Source of the DNA: Leuctra nigra | Taxonomy: Eukaryota; Arthropoda; Insecta; Plecoptera; Leuctridae | Reading direction: 5' to 3' | Assembly (NCBI GenBank): GCA_934045905.1 | Contig: OW203762.1 | Coordinates: 43,859,411 to 43,923,410, forward strand | Length of the DNA: 64,000 bases | Part shown: one piece after another, positions 22,132 to 33,400 of the stretch | Position numbering within the stretch: position 1 is the first letter of the stretch | Layout: every line of letters begins with the position of its first letter | Made by a program: the position numbers and the translations under genes | Notes under the pieces: model-generated | The model's input: only the letters and a program-made list of their open reading frames with translations | Databases searched by the model: none | What the model was told of the DNA's origin: nothing

Positions 22132-25100
22132 ATGATGACAACTACTGAAAATATACCTGTATCAGAAATTATAAGGAATAAGAGCACTGGAAATGTTGAA
22201 GATGATGAGCCAAAGAAAAAATCACGCGAAGATTGGAGAAAAGCCAAGGAACTTGAAGAAGCACGGAAGGTTTGTAAAAATTAAGCATTTGTTATTTTCC
22301 AGCTTTCACCAAAGATAATTAAAGCAGGAAGATGTTTCATGTAATGTTAAAATCTGTCTGTGAGAATTTGCGAAAAAAATCAAAGTCCCATGTCTCATAA
22401 TAAACCTCACCAATAGATGTCTCTGATTCATATATGTCTGTCTCTCTCCCACTTAAGTTATTGGACTTCAAAACCCTCAAATACAATGTTGCAATGTCTA
22501 TCTAATACAATTCACAGTTTACCTTGAAAAGTCAAAGCTGGTTCTGAATTTGCTTCAAGTTCCATGGCTCTGGTAATCGTAATTTACTTATTAAATGTAA
22601 CTTTTCATGTACACAATTTCGAGCTGAATAAAGTGCAATTGATCTCATGTCATTTTGTTATGTATTGAGAGAGAAATAAATAAAACCTAAGTTTTCATGG
22701 CAAAGAAACTTTTGTTTGCCATTTTTAATTTTAGCTGGCCATGGAATATTTCATAAGAAAATGCTGGTAGAGATAGTTAAAAACAGTCTATGCACCTTGA
22801 AATCTTGAAATACAGTGCTGCCAGAATGATCCCCAAACACAGAGACATCTATTGGTGAGGTTTATTATGAGACATGGGACTCTGTTTTTTTTCGCAAATT
22901 CTCACATACAGATTTTAACATTACATGAAACATCTTCTTGCTTTCACATACTAATGCATAGTTAACAATGGTGCCAGGTGTGGTTTGTCTTGGCCAGGAT
23001 ATCTATGCCAGCTCATTTATGCATCATGGTCTGTTGGGTCTGCAGGCCTTTAAATAGAGATTTTCCTTACATATAATATACCCTGACACTAGTTGTCCAG
23101 GGGGCCAATTCTTGAGATTCACGTTTTGAAACCGTTTTACGTTTACATGTTATAAAACTGTAAACAGTTGACAACTATCGGTTAGCCTTCAACTTTTTAC
23201 GTTTTAAACAATGAAACCATGACACGGTTTCAAAACGTGAATCTCAAGAATTGGCCCCCTGGCCCATCCGTGTCACATCCCGAGGCTTTTCAGCCCAGTC
23301 CGTCTCCAGTCCTCGTAGTTGGCTATCCCACCAGTTTCAGACTCCCCTGGATCGGGCCCGTTAGGTTGACCTATTCCCATGTCCTCCACTTATTATCAAC
23401 AAAGTATAAATTAAAAATTAATGTCTGCAAAATGACCTAGTTGTCGACGCGCCATTAAACAATACTAATAGTGATCATAATCATCCATCTTTCCAGAAGT
23501 GGCTCCTTCATGTATCACGTCTTGTTTACATGAATAAATGAGCATTTGTAGTATGTATTATCCTTCTGAGAGCAACGGTCTTAATACAGGTAGTGGTAAT
23601 TCACCAATAAAAAAAACACTTTCTTCTATAGGCTGGTACAGCTCCTGCAGCTGTTGATGAAGAAGGTCGCGACATCAACCCTCACATCCCGCAGTACATT
23701 TCTGCAGCACCGTGGTACTTTGGGTCGAAAGGTCCAACATTGAAACATCAACGCCCACAGCCCAAGGATGATGAAGACATCTCAAGACTTGATGAATGCT
23801 ACAAACGAGGTGTTGATACTGTACGTATAAATGAAATTTATTTAAACTGATGTTTATTCTACTCTTTATTAAGGTACGTACTCAAGTATAGTAAGTTAAA
23901 TAATTGGTTTGTCAATTTTTTTACAGAAATCTGTGGCTATTAAATTTAGAAAAGGTGCTTGTGAAAATTGTGGTGCAATTACACATAAGAGAAAGGATTG
24001 CATGGAGCGCCCTCGTAAAGTAGGAGCCAAGTTTACAGGTGCCAGCATTTCTGCTGATGAGTTTGTTCAGCCTGTACTCTCTGTTGACTATGATGGTAAA
24101 CGTGATCGCTGGTGTGGTTACGATGCTTCGGAACATAAAGCCATAATTGAAGAATACCAAAAGGTTGAGGAGGCTAAGCGGCAACTCAGAGCAGACAAGT
24201 TGAATGCAGATGGTGATGTTGATGGTGACATTGATGATAACGAGGATAATGAAGATGAGGATAAATATGTTGATGAAGTTGATATGCCAGGAACAAAAGT
24301 GGACAGTAAACAACGCATCACTGTGAGGAATCTGCGTATCCGAGAGGACACTGCTAAATATTTACGTAACTTGGATCCCAATTCAGCATATTATGATCCA
24401 AAAACTCGATCAATGAGGGACAACCCTAATGCCTCTGCTACAGTCAGCAATGAAGAGTAAGTTGCAATGAATTGATATGTAGAGTAGATAGTTACTTTAT
24501 TACTAGGTACCTACCTACTATACAAATCATGTTAGGTAGGTTAGGTACACTTGGCACAACTAAAGTTACTCGTTCAAAAAATCTGATTGACTGAAAAATG
24601 TTAGATCCCACCATCAGAAGTCAGTCCAAGGGATCTTCTTGTTTCACTCTAGTAGGTGACCTCACGTTTCAATGATAATAACAATCTTTGATTGGTATGG
24701 AACATGACCAGGCATTCAAATTTGGTCACCGATCACTTTTTGTTGTGCCCAGTGTACAGTGGTGGAAAGAAGATCATTGTATTCCTCCTCTCTCTGACCC
24801 ATGTCATAAACATGTTTTTATATGGAGCAGAGAGAATGGCCAACCATTAACCAACCAACTAATTTCCACACTAGAACATGACCTGCAGTAGTTTTATCAA
24901 TTTTAAAAGATTCATCAATCATTCTTCATTTCATAATCATCTTTATAATAATAATAATTAGTTCTATGTTTTCTTAAGTAGTAAATTGTAGGTATATTAT
25001 ATTTTAGCTAGATTTATTAATTATTAATTAAGCTGGATTTTTGTGGTCAACCTATAGAATATAGATGCTTTGGACAGCTGTCGTTTTGTTTTAATAAAAT

Positions 25101-26208
25101 GCACTTCTCTCTCCAGAAATATCCTCTTGATACGTAACTATGTTTTAATTGTGCAGTTGATGGTCATCATTCATCAACCTCACCTGGTCATCAGAAACAC
25201 CCTAATTTTACTTGTCATTCATCTACTGACCGTGAAGTTTGACTGAGTTTAGTTACTTATACTGAGTAATTAGTAATTACATAATTATTTTATTCTTTCA
25301 GTGTCGATTATGCTGGAGAAAACTTCGTACGATTTTCTGGAGACACTCAAAAGCACTCTGTTGCCCAGCTGTTTGCATGGGAGGCCTATGATAAAGGTGT
25401 TGACGTACACTTACTGGCAGAGCCAACGAAGCTAGAGATGCTACAAAAAGAATATGATAAGAAAAAAGATCAATTCAAAAGTCAAGTTCAAGACAGCATA
25501 ATTCATCGCTATGGTGGAGAGGAGCACCTGCAAGCTCCGCCAAAGTCCTTACTTCTGGCGCAGACTGAGGATTATGTTGAATATTCACGATATGGAAAGA
25601 TGATCAAAGGTCAGGAAAAGCAAGTCATACGATCTAAATATGAGGAAGACGTGGTTGTAAACAATCACTCGACCGTTTGGGGGTCCTTTTGGCAAAATGG
25701 ATATTGGGGATTTAAATGTTGTCATTCTTTTGTTAAAAATTCTTACTGCACGGGTGATGCTGGAAAGTCTGCTCCACAGCTCCCTGCTTCACACCTTCCC
25801 AGTACAAGTACAGCCACGGCTGATTCTGCATTTGTGGAAGCCGAGAAGACAGAGGATTTGAGTATTTCCGATGATTCCGATTCATCCGAAGAAGACATTC
25901 CAAGGTCACACTCTGAACATAAGAACAAACAATCGAAGAAAAAGCGGAAAAAGGAAAAGAAGAAGAGGTTAAAAATGCACCAGAAGAAGAAACGAACTAA
26001 AGAAGAAGAAGAACCGGAGGACAAACTGAAGTCTGCTCTTCGCCAAGAAGTAATCTTGCAAAAAGAGGCTGATCGCATTTTGTCTATGGATGAGCGCAAA
26101 AGACCTTACAACAGTATGTTTGATGTGAAGAAACCAACCGAAGAGGAAATAGAGGCCTATCACATGAAGAAGAGCCGGATTGAGGATCCAATGGCACAGT
26201 TTTTATAA
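22132..26208 (+). CDS. SLU7: Pre-mRNA-splicing factor SLU7 (complete, 4 exons)
   Basis: Exons 22132-22269, 23632-23820, 23927-24456 and 25302-26208 join in phase to give about 587 residues, close to the 586 of human SLU7. SLU7 acts in the spliceosome at the second catalytic step and influences 3' splice-site choice. Visible landmarks: [16 protein letters not shown] near residue 30; [11 protein letters not shown] and [10 protein letters not shown] in exon 2; a CCHC zinc knuckle at about residues 121-134 (C-x2-C-x4-H-x4-[15 protein letters not shown]); [12 protein letters not shown] and [40 protein letters not shown]; the WGS-x-W...GFKCCHSF block; a Lys-rich stretch near residue 510; and the C-terminal [10 protein letters not shown]. 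The start was taken as the ATG after a likely acceptor at 22119-22120 (tcttag), because family N-termini have this length; an ATG at 22033 is open but would add a hydrophobic leader foreign to the family. Introns carry a fold-back element, a MITE pair and a mariner-like MITE. Confidence 0.97.
22320..22945. mobile_element. Fold-back element in SLU7 intron 1
   Basis: Arms of about 105-110 bp (22320-22432 and 22838-22945) are inverted copies: AAGATGTTTCATGTAATG ... CACCAATAGATGTCTCTG and complement. About 400 bp of apparently unrelated sequence lies between them. Confidence 0.8.
23099..23262. mobile_element. MITE D, GGGGGCCAATTCTTGAG ends
   Basis: Mirror ends of about 37 bp (AGGGGGCCAATTCTTGAGAT / its complement). 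Relatives lie at 29057-29150 with 30742-30812, at 30830-31020, and at 45895-45966. It sits in SLU7 intron 1. Confidence 0.8.
24548..24754 (+). mobile_element. Mariner-like MITE, family A copy 3, in SLU7 intron 3
   Basis: TA-flanked, 207 bp, ends CACTTGGCACAACTAAAG / TTTTTGTTGTGCCCAGTG. The ends match each other less well than in copies 1, 2 and 4, consistent with age. Confidence 0.8.
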
Positions 26209-26535
26209 TCTTTTCATTGTGCAGTTTGGTAATTTATTGCAAAATGTAGTCAGTTTGGACAATAAGTAAGGCTCACTCTTTGCATAGTGCATCAGGCATC
26301 ACTTTATACAAGTCTTACTTGTATAAAGTTTTTATATAGGTAGGTACCTGCTATATTTATATCGTCAGTGAAACTACAAAACCTCATGACACATTTTTGA
26401 AATTCATTTTTTTTTTGATATTTGTATAGAATTCAGTTATATCTTTGATCATGTAGAGTAACCTTGTAAATATCTGACATAGGTACCTTAACTTTTTTTA
26501 TAAAAATAATCTGCTTCAGTTTTATGTCTCTCCTG

Positions 26536-26909
26536 GGGGGTTATTCTAAATTTCCGTGTCGTCTCGTTTCACGTGATACGGGCTCACTGCACACTGGAGT
26601 GCTATCTATTTAACATGGTAGTGACGCCGTGTCAATAGGCCATTTAAGAAAGTAAAGATACATCTGTTGGTGAGGTGTGGTACTAATGTTATCAGGCTTA
26701 AGCGCATGCGCAGAGCGCACTTCAAAGGACTGGCGTGACGTCATCCCACCCACAGCCTTCTCGAAAACAACACGTAAATATGACAGACACTAAACAGAAC
26801 TAGTCACTACACACTAGACGGCTGTGGACCTGTCAGGCTTTATCGCATGCGCTTTGACTTTCTTAAATGGCTTATTGATACGAGACGACAAGGAAATTTA
26901 GAATAACCC
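26536..26909. mobile_element. MITE downstream of SLU7
   Basis: Mirror ends GGGTTATTCTAAATTTCC / GGAAATTTAGAATAACCC, followed inward by TGTCGTCTCGT and ACGAGACGACA. A possible 5-bp duplication TCCTG flanks it. The centre contains CGCATGCGC palindromes. Confidence 0.7.
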
Positions 26910-27370
26910 TCCTGAACAGTTCTGAAAATGTAACGAGGTTTTGTAATTTCACTGACGATCTGTAGATTATGTTACTTAACTTTAAAATGTAAGTTGTGAA
27001 AATCATGTTATGTATGCATTGTGTAGCTATAATAATTATATGCAAGCTTAAAAATTGGGAATTATTTTGATTTCCCCGTTCAATGATTTTCCATACTTCC
27101 TATTTTCCTTACTTCGAACCTTTTTTATAAGAGCAGATATTTAATTTACATTTTTTTAATGAGTGTGTTGTGTGTTCTCCAAATCAAAGATGTAAATCGG
27201 ACTTCAGTTGAGTTGAACATGTTGCTTGCATTCAAACTTGCCACCACAAGTGATCCGTCATTCAGCAGCTTCCAGCTAGGTGTTCAGAACTTGTCTCAAG
27301 CCCCGTCTATGACGACACAAGTGTTGATATCGTCCAACGAACTAGTAGTAGCAAATATTGAGACTTGAAG

Positions 27371-27389
27371 TGACGTAATTATGACGTCA
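27371..27389. promoter_or_regulatory. CRE/ATF-like sites upstream of LAP3
   Basis: TGACGTAAT at 27371 and a full palindromic TGACGTCA at 27382-27389 lie 75-95 bp before the LAP3 start codon. Both match the CREB/ATF core. The position suits a proximal promoter, but the transcription start is not known, so function is inferred. Confidence 0.4.
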
Positions 27390-27463
27390 GATCAAAAAGC
27401 ACCGTCAAAATTCCATGTTTGACGGAACGAGGGAAGGGGGTTGTGTTTGAGGAGAGAAATAAA

Positions 27464-30400
27464 ATGGCGTCTCGAATTGTAGGAAGAAGTCGTGCTAAAT
27501 GTTTTTGGTTGGAATCTACCTATATTAAACGTTATTTCAGTACAGAAAATGAAAAGGTAAGGGAGTAGATTTAAGATTTTTTTAAATTCAAATTCAGCGT
27601 ACATGAAAGTGTTTTATAAATACCTACATTTGCAGAACGGATTAGTCGTGGGATTGTATCTCGGCAATGAGGCAAGACAAGCAGCGGAAGTTTGTGATCT
27701 GCTGACTCCTACAGCTAAGGCAATCAACGAGTCCACCAAAGGAGCGCTTGTCAATAATCTTCTAATGTGAGTGTGCCTAGATTTTCTAATTATTGTACAT
27801 TACCTCACCGTAGTGCTTTCGACGTGTCTTAGTTTCTGGCAGCTCCACCATTTTGGAAATGTTACACATAGTTTGTTCATTTACGCTGCCACACTCTGGC
27901 ACTTTGTACAAACATCCTGATAGATGTATCTTGCTGCAAGTTGTGTCAGGTTTTGGCGTCGAAAAACTAACAAACCTACAATTCTAGAAATTACATGATT
28001 TAAGGCTGTAGTTCGGCTCACTTATACCCCGTTCCCACTACAAGTTTCAACCGCAGTTGAGAATCTCAATCGCAGTTGAACATCAGTGTGAACGCAACAC
28101 AATCGAGTTCAACCGCGATCGAAAACTCGATCGTGTTTCTACAACTCAGTTGAGATCTGAACTGCAGTTAGCCAAAGCAGTTCACAGGAAATATGCGCGC
28201 ACCACTATAAAATCTTTGGACATTTGACAGCTAACCTAGTCCTACCTGACATTTTCGTCATTGCCGACATTCCCGTAGGTATTGTAAGTTTACTCCTGTG
28301 TTTACTTAGTAATTTGTTGATTATATTGGCGTTGATAATTTGCTTCAAAGCAAATAAATAAATACTTTCACTTTCGGTGAGCGCCATGTTGTTTATTGTT
28401 CAAAAACAGCTGGTTGTCAGGCGGGTTGCGTAGATTACAGGGTTCAATTGCAGTTGAGCTTGATTCTGTGTGTGAACGCATGTGTCAGATTTGGTAGATC
28501 AACACAGATCAACGCCATTTTTATTTGAACTGCAGTTGAAGTCAACCGCGGTTGAGACTGTAGTGAGAACGGGGTATTACGGTACCTAGCCATGATTCAG
28601 TTTGTTTGTTCGTCAGACTCACAGCCGTCTGTACACTCGGCGTTCGTTCCTCCTACTGTGAGCTGCCTGTTTTCTGAGAAAAAATTATTGTAGTTCCTCA
28701 CCTGTCTTCCCGGGAAGGGGCTGCCACCATCGAACATTCAAATAGGGTCAGTGTCCCAGTTCTCGTCACCCTGTAGCACAATTCAGCATTAACTAATTTA
28801 TAAAACAACTGTTTGTAAAATGTCACAACTTTGCTGCATTTCATGATAAATTAGACCTTGAAGATTAATTTCTTATTGGTCATTGCTAGCAGGCTCATAA
28901 AAGTTATTTTACAGTTTAAATGAGCAAAAACCATTACCCAAATCTCGTCCACTTGAGTTCAGTGTTAAAGTGTTCATGGTGGTCGAGATTAGGGACGTGG
29001 ACGAGAACTGGGACACTGACCTTAGCCAAGAGGCCAGTTCTGAAGGCCGAACAGTTCTGGGGGCCAATTCTTGAGAGTAACGTTTTGAAACTGTACAGTA
29101 CGTTTTCACTGTTTAAAGCGTAAAAAAGTGAAGGCTAAGCAATAGTTGTCAACTGGGTGATTCCATTCCATTTAACCCAAAGTCGTTGCACCTAGAATTT
29201 TGATTTTTTTAATATTTTGCACAGTTGTTCCTACATAAAAGCTGATATCAAATCTCTAGTTTCAGTTCGATTCAAGTCGGCTTACTCAAATTACGTGTAA
29301 TTAAAGATGGCGCGGACGGGAAAATCGGGGTTTTTAAGCTTCCAGGAGAAATGCTGTCATTTCTATACTATTCAAGTAAACAGAACAATCTTTGCGGCGT
29401 TTTGTTCATAAAAGATAGGTAAGTCTATAATTATGTTCCATACAATTTTGCTGTATATGGATTATGGAACCCTTCATAGCCTTCAAACTTTGACTAAAAT
29501 TATTAAATTTTTCCAATATTTGAGGCATGATTATGAATAGAAGGGAGTTATGGTTCAAACTCCCAATTTTATTTTAGTTTCACCTTATAAGAATTGATTT
29601 TCACACTTCATTGTTAGTTTTAATTAATATACCATTTTAAATATTATCTCATTGGCTCTGCTTTCTAAGAAAAATCATATGCAGGTTGATTTCCAGACAC
29701 CTTAGTCCCTGATTCAACAATAGGTAAAACAGGGACTAAGGTGTCTGGAAATAATACTGCACATGATTTTTCTTAGAAAGCAGAGCCACCGAGATAATAT
29801 TTAAAATGGTCTATTGATTTTTACCAAAAAAAAGTCAAAACCCTAAAAAGTACCATTTTTGGTCCCATTTTCCTCAGGCGGGGGACCAGATAAAAATTTG
29901 CGCTATGCGGCAAAATAACCAGCATTACTTGATGTATAATTGCTGCAAGTTTGGACTTGTTTTTTTAACGGGAGTGGAAATGCATTTTCACGTGCATTTC
30001 CATGAACTGCTCTAATGGAGTTTTCGACTGGCCGCACTGGGCCGCAATAGGTTTGCACTCGGTTTGAAATACATATAGCATTAAGTTTTGTATGGTGACG
30101 TCATTTCAGTGCAACCCCAGTGCAGCACCAGTGGACCAGTCGAAAACGCCATGTTGCTCCAACTTGCACCAGCCCTATACTTCCTGTAGGCCGACAAACA
30201 CAATCACCTCTTCCAAGCTGGGGGAATGGTACTTTTTAGGGTTTTGACTTTTTTTTGGTAAAAATCAATCAATTAAAACTAATAATGAAGTGTGAAAATC
30301 AATTCTTACAAATAAGGTGAAACTAAAATAAAATTGGGAGTTTGAACCATAACTCCCTTCTATTCATAATCATGCCTCAAATATTGGAAAAATTTAAGAA

Positions 30401-33400
30401 TTTTAGTCAAAGTTTGAAGGCAAATTACATTATGAAGGGTTCCATATACAGCAAAATTGTAAGGAACATAATTATAGACTTATCTTTTATGAACAAAACG
30501 CCGCAAAGATTGTTCTGTTTACTTGAATAGTATAGAAATGAGTATGACAGCATTTCTCCTGGAAGCTTAAAATCCCCGATTTTCCCGTCCGCGCCATCTT
30601 TAATTACTCGTAATTTGAGTACGCCGACTTGAATCGAACTCAAACTAGAGATTTTATATGTAGGAACAACTGTGCAAAATATTAAAAAAAAAAATTCTAG
30701 GCGCAACGACTTTGGGTTTAATGGAATGGAATGACCCAACTGTAAGTTTTATACAATGCAACTTGGTAAAACGGTTTCAAAACGTGAATCTCTAGAATTG
30801 GCCTCCTGGAGGCTCTCAGTTCCGAACTGGAGGCCAGTTCTTGAGTTTTCACGGTTTGAAACCAATGTACATTTTCATTATTTAAAAATTTAAAACTTGA
30901 CAACTAGTATTGATTCTAAAGCCTACAACCGACAACTAAAGACTTCAACTTTTTAACGTTTTAAACGATAAACCGTACCTACCTACATGGTTTCAAACAA
31001 GAATCTCAAGAATTGTCCCCCAGCTTGGAAGAGGTGATTGTGTTTGTCGGCCTACAGGAAGTATAGGGCTAGTGCAAGTTGGAGCAACATATGGCGTTTT
31101 CGACTGGTCCACTGGTGCTGCACTGGGGTTGCACTGAAATGACGTCACCATACAAAACTTAATGCTATATTTCAAACCGAGTGCAAACCTATTGCGGCCC
31201 AGTGCGGCCAGTCGAAAACTCCATTAGAGCAGTTCAGAGCAAGCTCAACGAACAGACTAATTATTATTCACCACAATCAAGCACTCTCTTCGCTCCATTC
31301 TCCCTCCTGTCTGTCGAACAGGGTTGCCAGATGTTTGAGCGCTGATGTCGCAGCGGCAGGTAGTGAAGTCCCAACGTTGAAATTTAATATATTGTCCAAT
31401 TGCCCAAACACGATATTGGGGAAAATACTCTCCTCAGGGCATCAATGAAGCAGGGGCGTGCGGTCGGGGTCCAGGTATGCGGGTACCTAATGCGCAGCAT
31501 ACCCAGGCGATTTCAGCAAATAAATAAATAAATAATAATATTAATATATCGCCGAGTGATTGGTTTAACTATATTAAATTGCTTTTTCGACGTTGCGAAT
31601 AAATGTTTTTTGTTGAGTAGTATATCCTGATTCATACTGCAGCGTTTAAACACGGGTATGCGAGTAGGAACGTCGCATGCCCAGGGTAGCGATGAAGTTG
31701 ATTTACTGCGCAAGTACTGGGCATGTTAGCGGGGGAGGGAGCGCGGAAAACACAGCCTAGGCCAGTCATGACTCATACGTGGGCACTGAGCAGAGTGTTG
31801 TGCAGTGATTTATAAGTATTTGATTTAGTGTGTTGCAATTATTATGTGTTTTTCTTTGACTTCAACATGGATATGACAAACAACGACAAACCCTCCAACC
31901 GCCCAAGAACTAAATATAAGACAATTTCCATTTCGCATACCCAGGTCTGAACTCCACCGCACGCCACTGCAATGAACATGCAATGAACTGCAATGAACTG
32001 CAATGAACACTGCAAGAACATAAATTTTGTATTTAGAAACCTTTCGGGATCAAGTGTGGCAACAAAAAATCAAGCATACAAGACCATTCTTCGTCCATTA
32101 TTAGAATATGGTGCAGCGGTATGGGACCCATACAGGAAAAATGAAGTTGAAGCACTTGAAAAGGTACAAAAAAATTGCAGCCAGGAGGGTGACAGGACGA
32201 GTGAAAAAGTGGAGGCTGGAGAGAAATGCAAGGAATGAACTGGAGAAGGTGTGGGAAAGTCCAACTGAGATGATGAAGGAGCTGGGATGGGAGAGTCTGG
32301 AAAGTAGAAGAAGGATTACACGCCTGTGTAATTTGCTAAGAGTTAGAAAAGGGGAACCAGGGTGGAAAGAATTGGATGGTAAGACTAGGAAAACGCTCGG
32401 TGGAACGCGTTGATGAGCGAGCACCGACACGCACGACATCGCCAATCATAGCACGATCCATTCAATCAAAGATAACTAACTATACATTATTTATTACCAA
32501 TTTTCCTTGCAACTTTTCATAAACACTCTGGATCAATTAAATAACAGATTATTGTACTGATATTTTTTCCATCAATCTCTTTGGGCATATATTCAAACAC
32601 TTAAAACAGCAATAAGTCTGTAAATTCTTGACCGATTGGGCTGGAAATGTGTAAAATATGATGCTATCTATTCAAAACGTTGTTTTCATAACTGTGAAAC
32701 ACAATCCATATCGTAAAATAAATTATTTTAGATAAGGTATACCTATACCTATGTATATGAAATACCTACATTACATTTTGACTACATTATGTATTGCAAT
32801 ATGATCCACTAAGAAAAGAATCTGTCTTATACCCCTTCTACACGCTCACTTTAATACAGTATGTTAAACATACATTTAAATGACGTCTCACTTTAGCACG
32901 TCTACACACTCACTTTATCTATTGAAGCACTATCTGGTGACGATTCTGTAATTATTACCTTAATTTGTCGATTCAGTGCAGTGTTATTCTAATGACAGTG
33001 AGGAGATTTCACATGAATGGTCCATTGAAGTTATTTACAAAATATGTTACAGCTGTCAGTTCATGACAAAATCACTCTTGGATGACATAGCCTCACTTTT
33101 AACACTCATAAGGACTTATTTATTATTTTAAAATTGTTTTGAGCCTTTGTGTTAGGTTAAAAAGTATTATTAAATAGCACGCAACACACTTACAAATTCA
33201 ATGAAACATTTTAACTTGAATATGTATACAATTTTACTATTAAATCTAGAACTGAAGAAGAACAAAAGCGAATCGTTTTTAAAAATAATCTCGCGAGATC
33301 TCGCGTCTTGCGTTAAACATAGGTTAAACATAGGTCCGTCGCGAACTTGAAGTGCGGTGTCATTTAAGGGAAGCTTGATCATCTACACGGTATACTTAAA

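Larger units (their letters stand above)
29057..30812. mobile_element. MITE D copy split by a large inverted-repeat element
   Basis: The left half ends ...GTTGTCAACT (29154) and the right half resumes AACTGTAAGTTTTATACAA (30738) through to CTAGAATTGGCCTCC. The AACT at both borders is the target duplication of the inserted element 29155-30737. Confidence 0.65.

Noticed and set aside
24118..24381. Minus-strand frame opposite SLU7
   Set aside because: Mirror of an acidic coding exon; no family resemblance.
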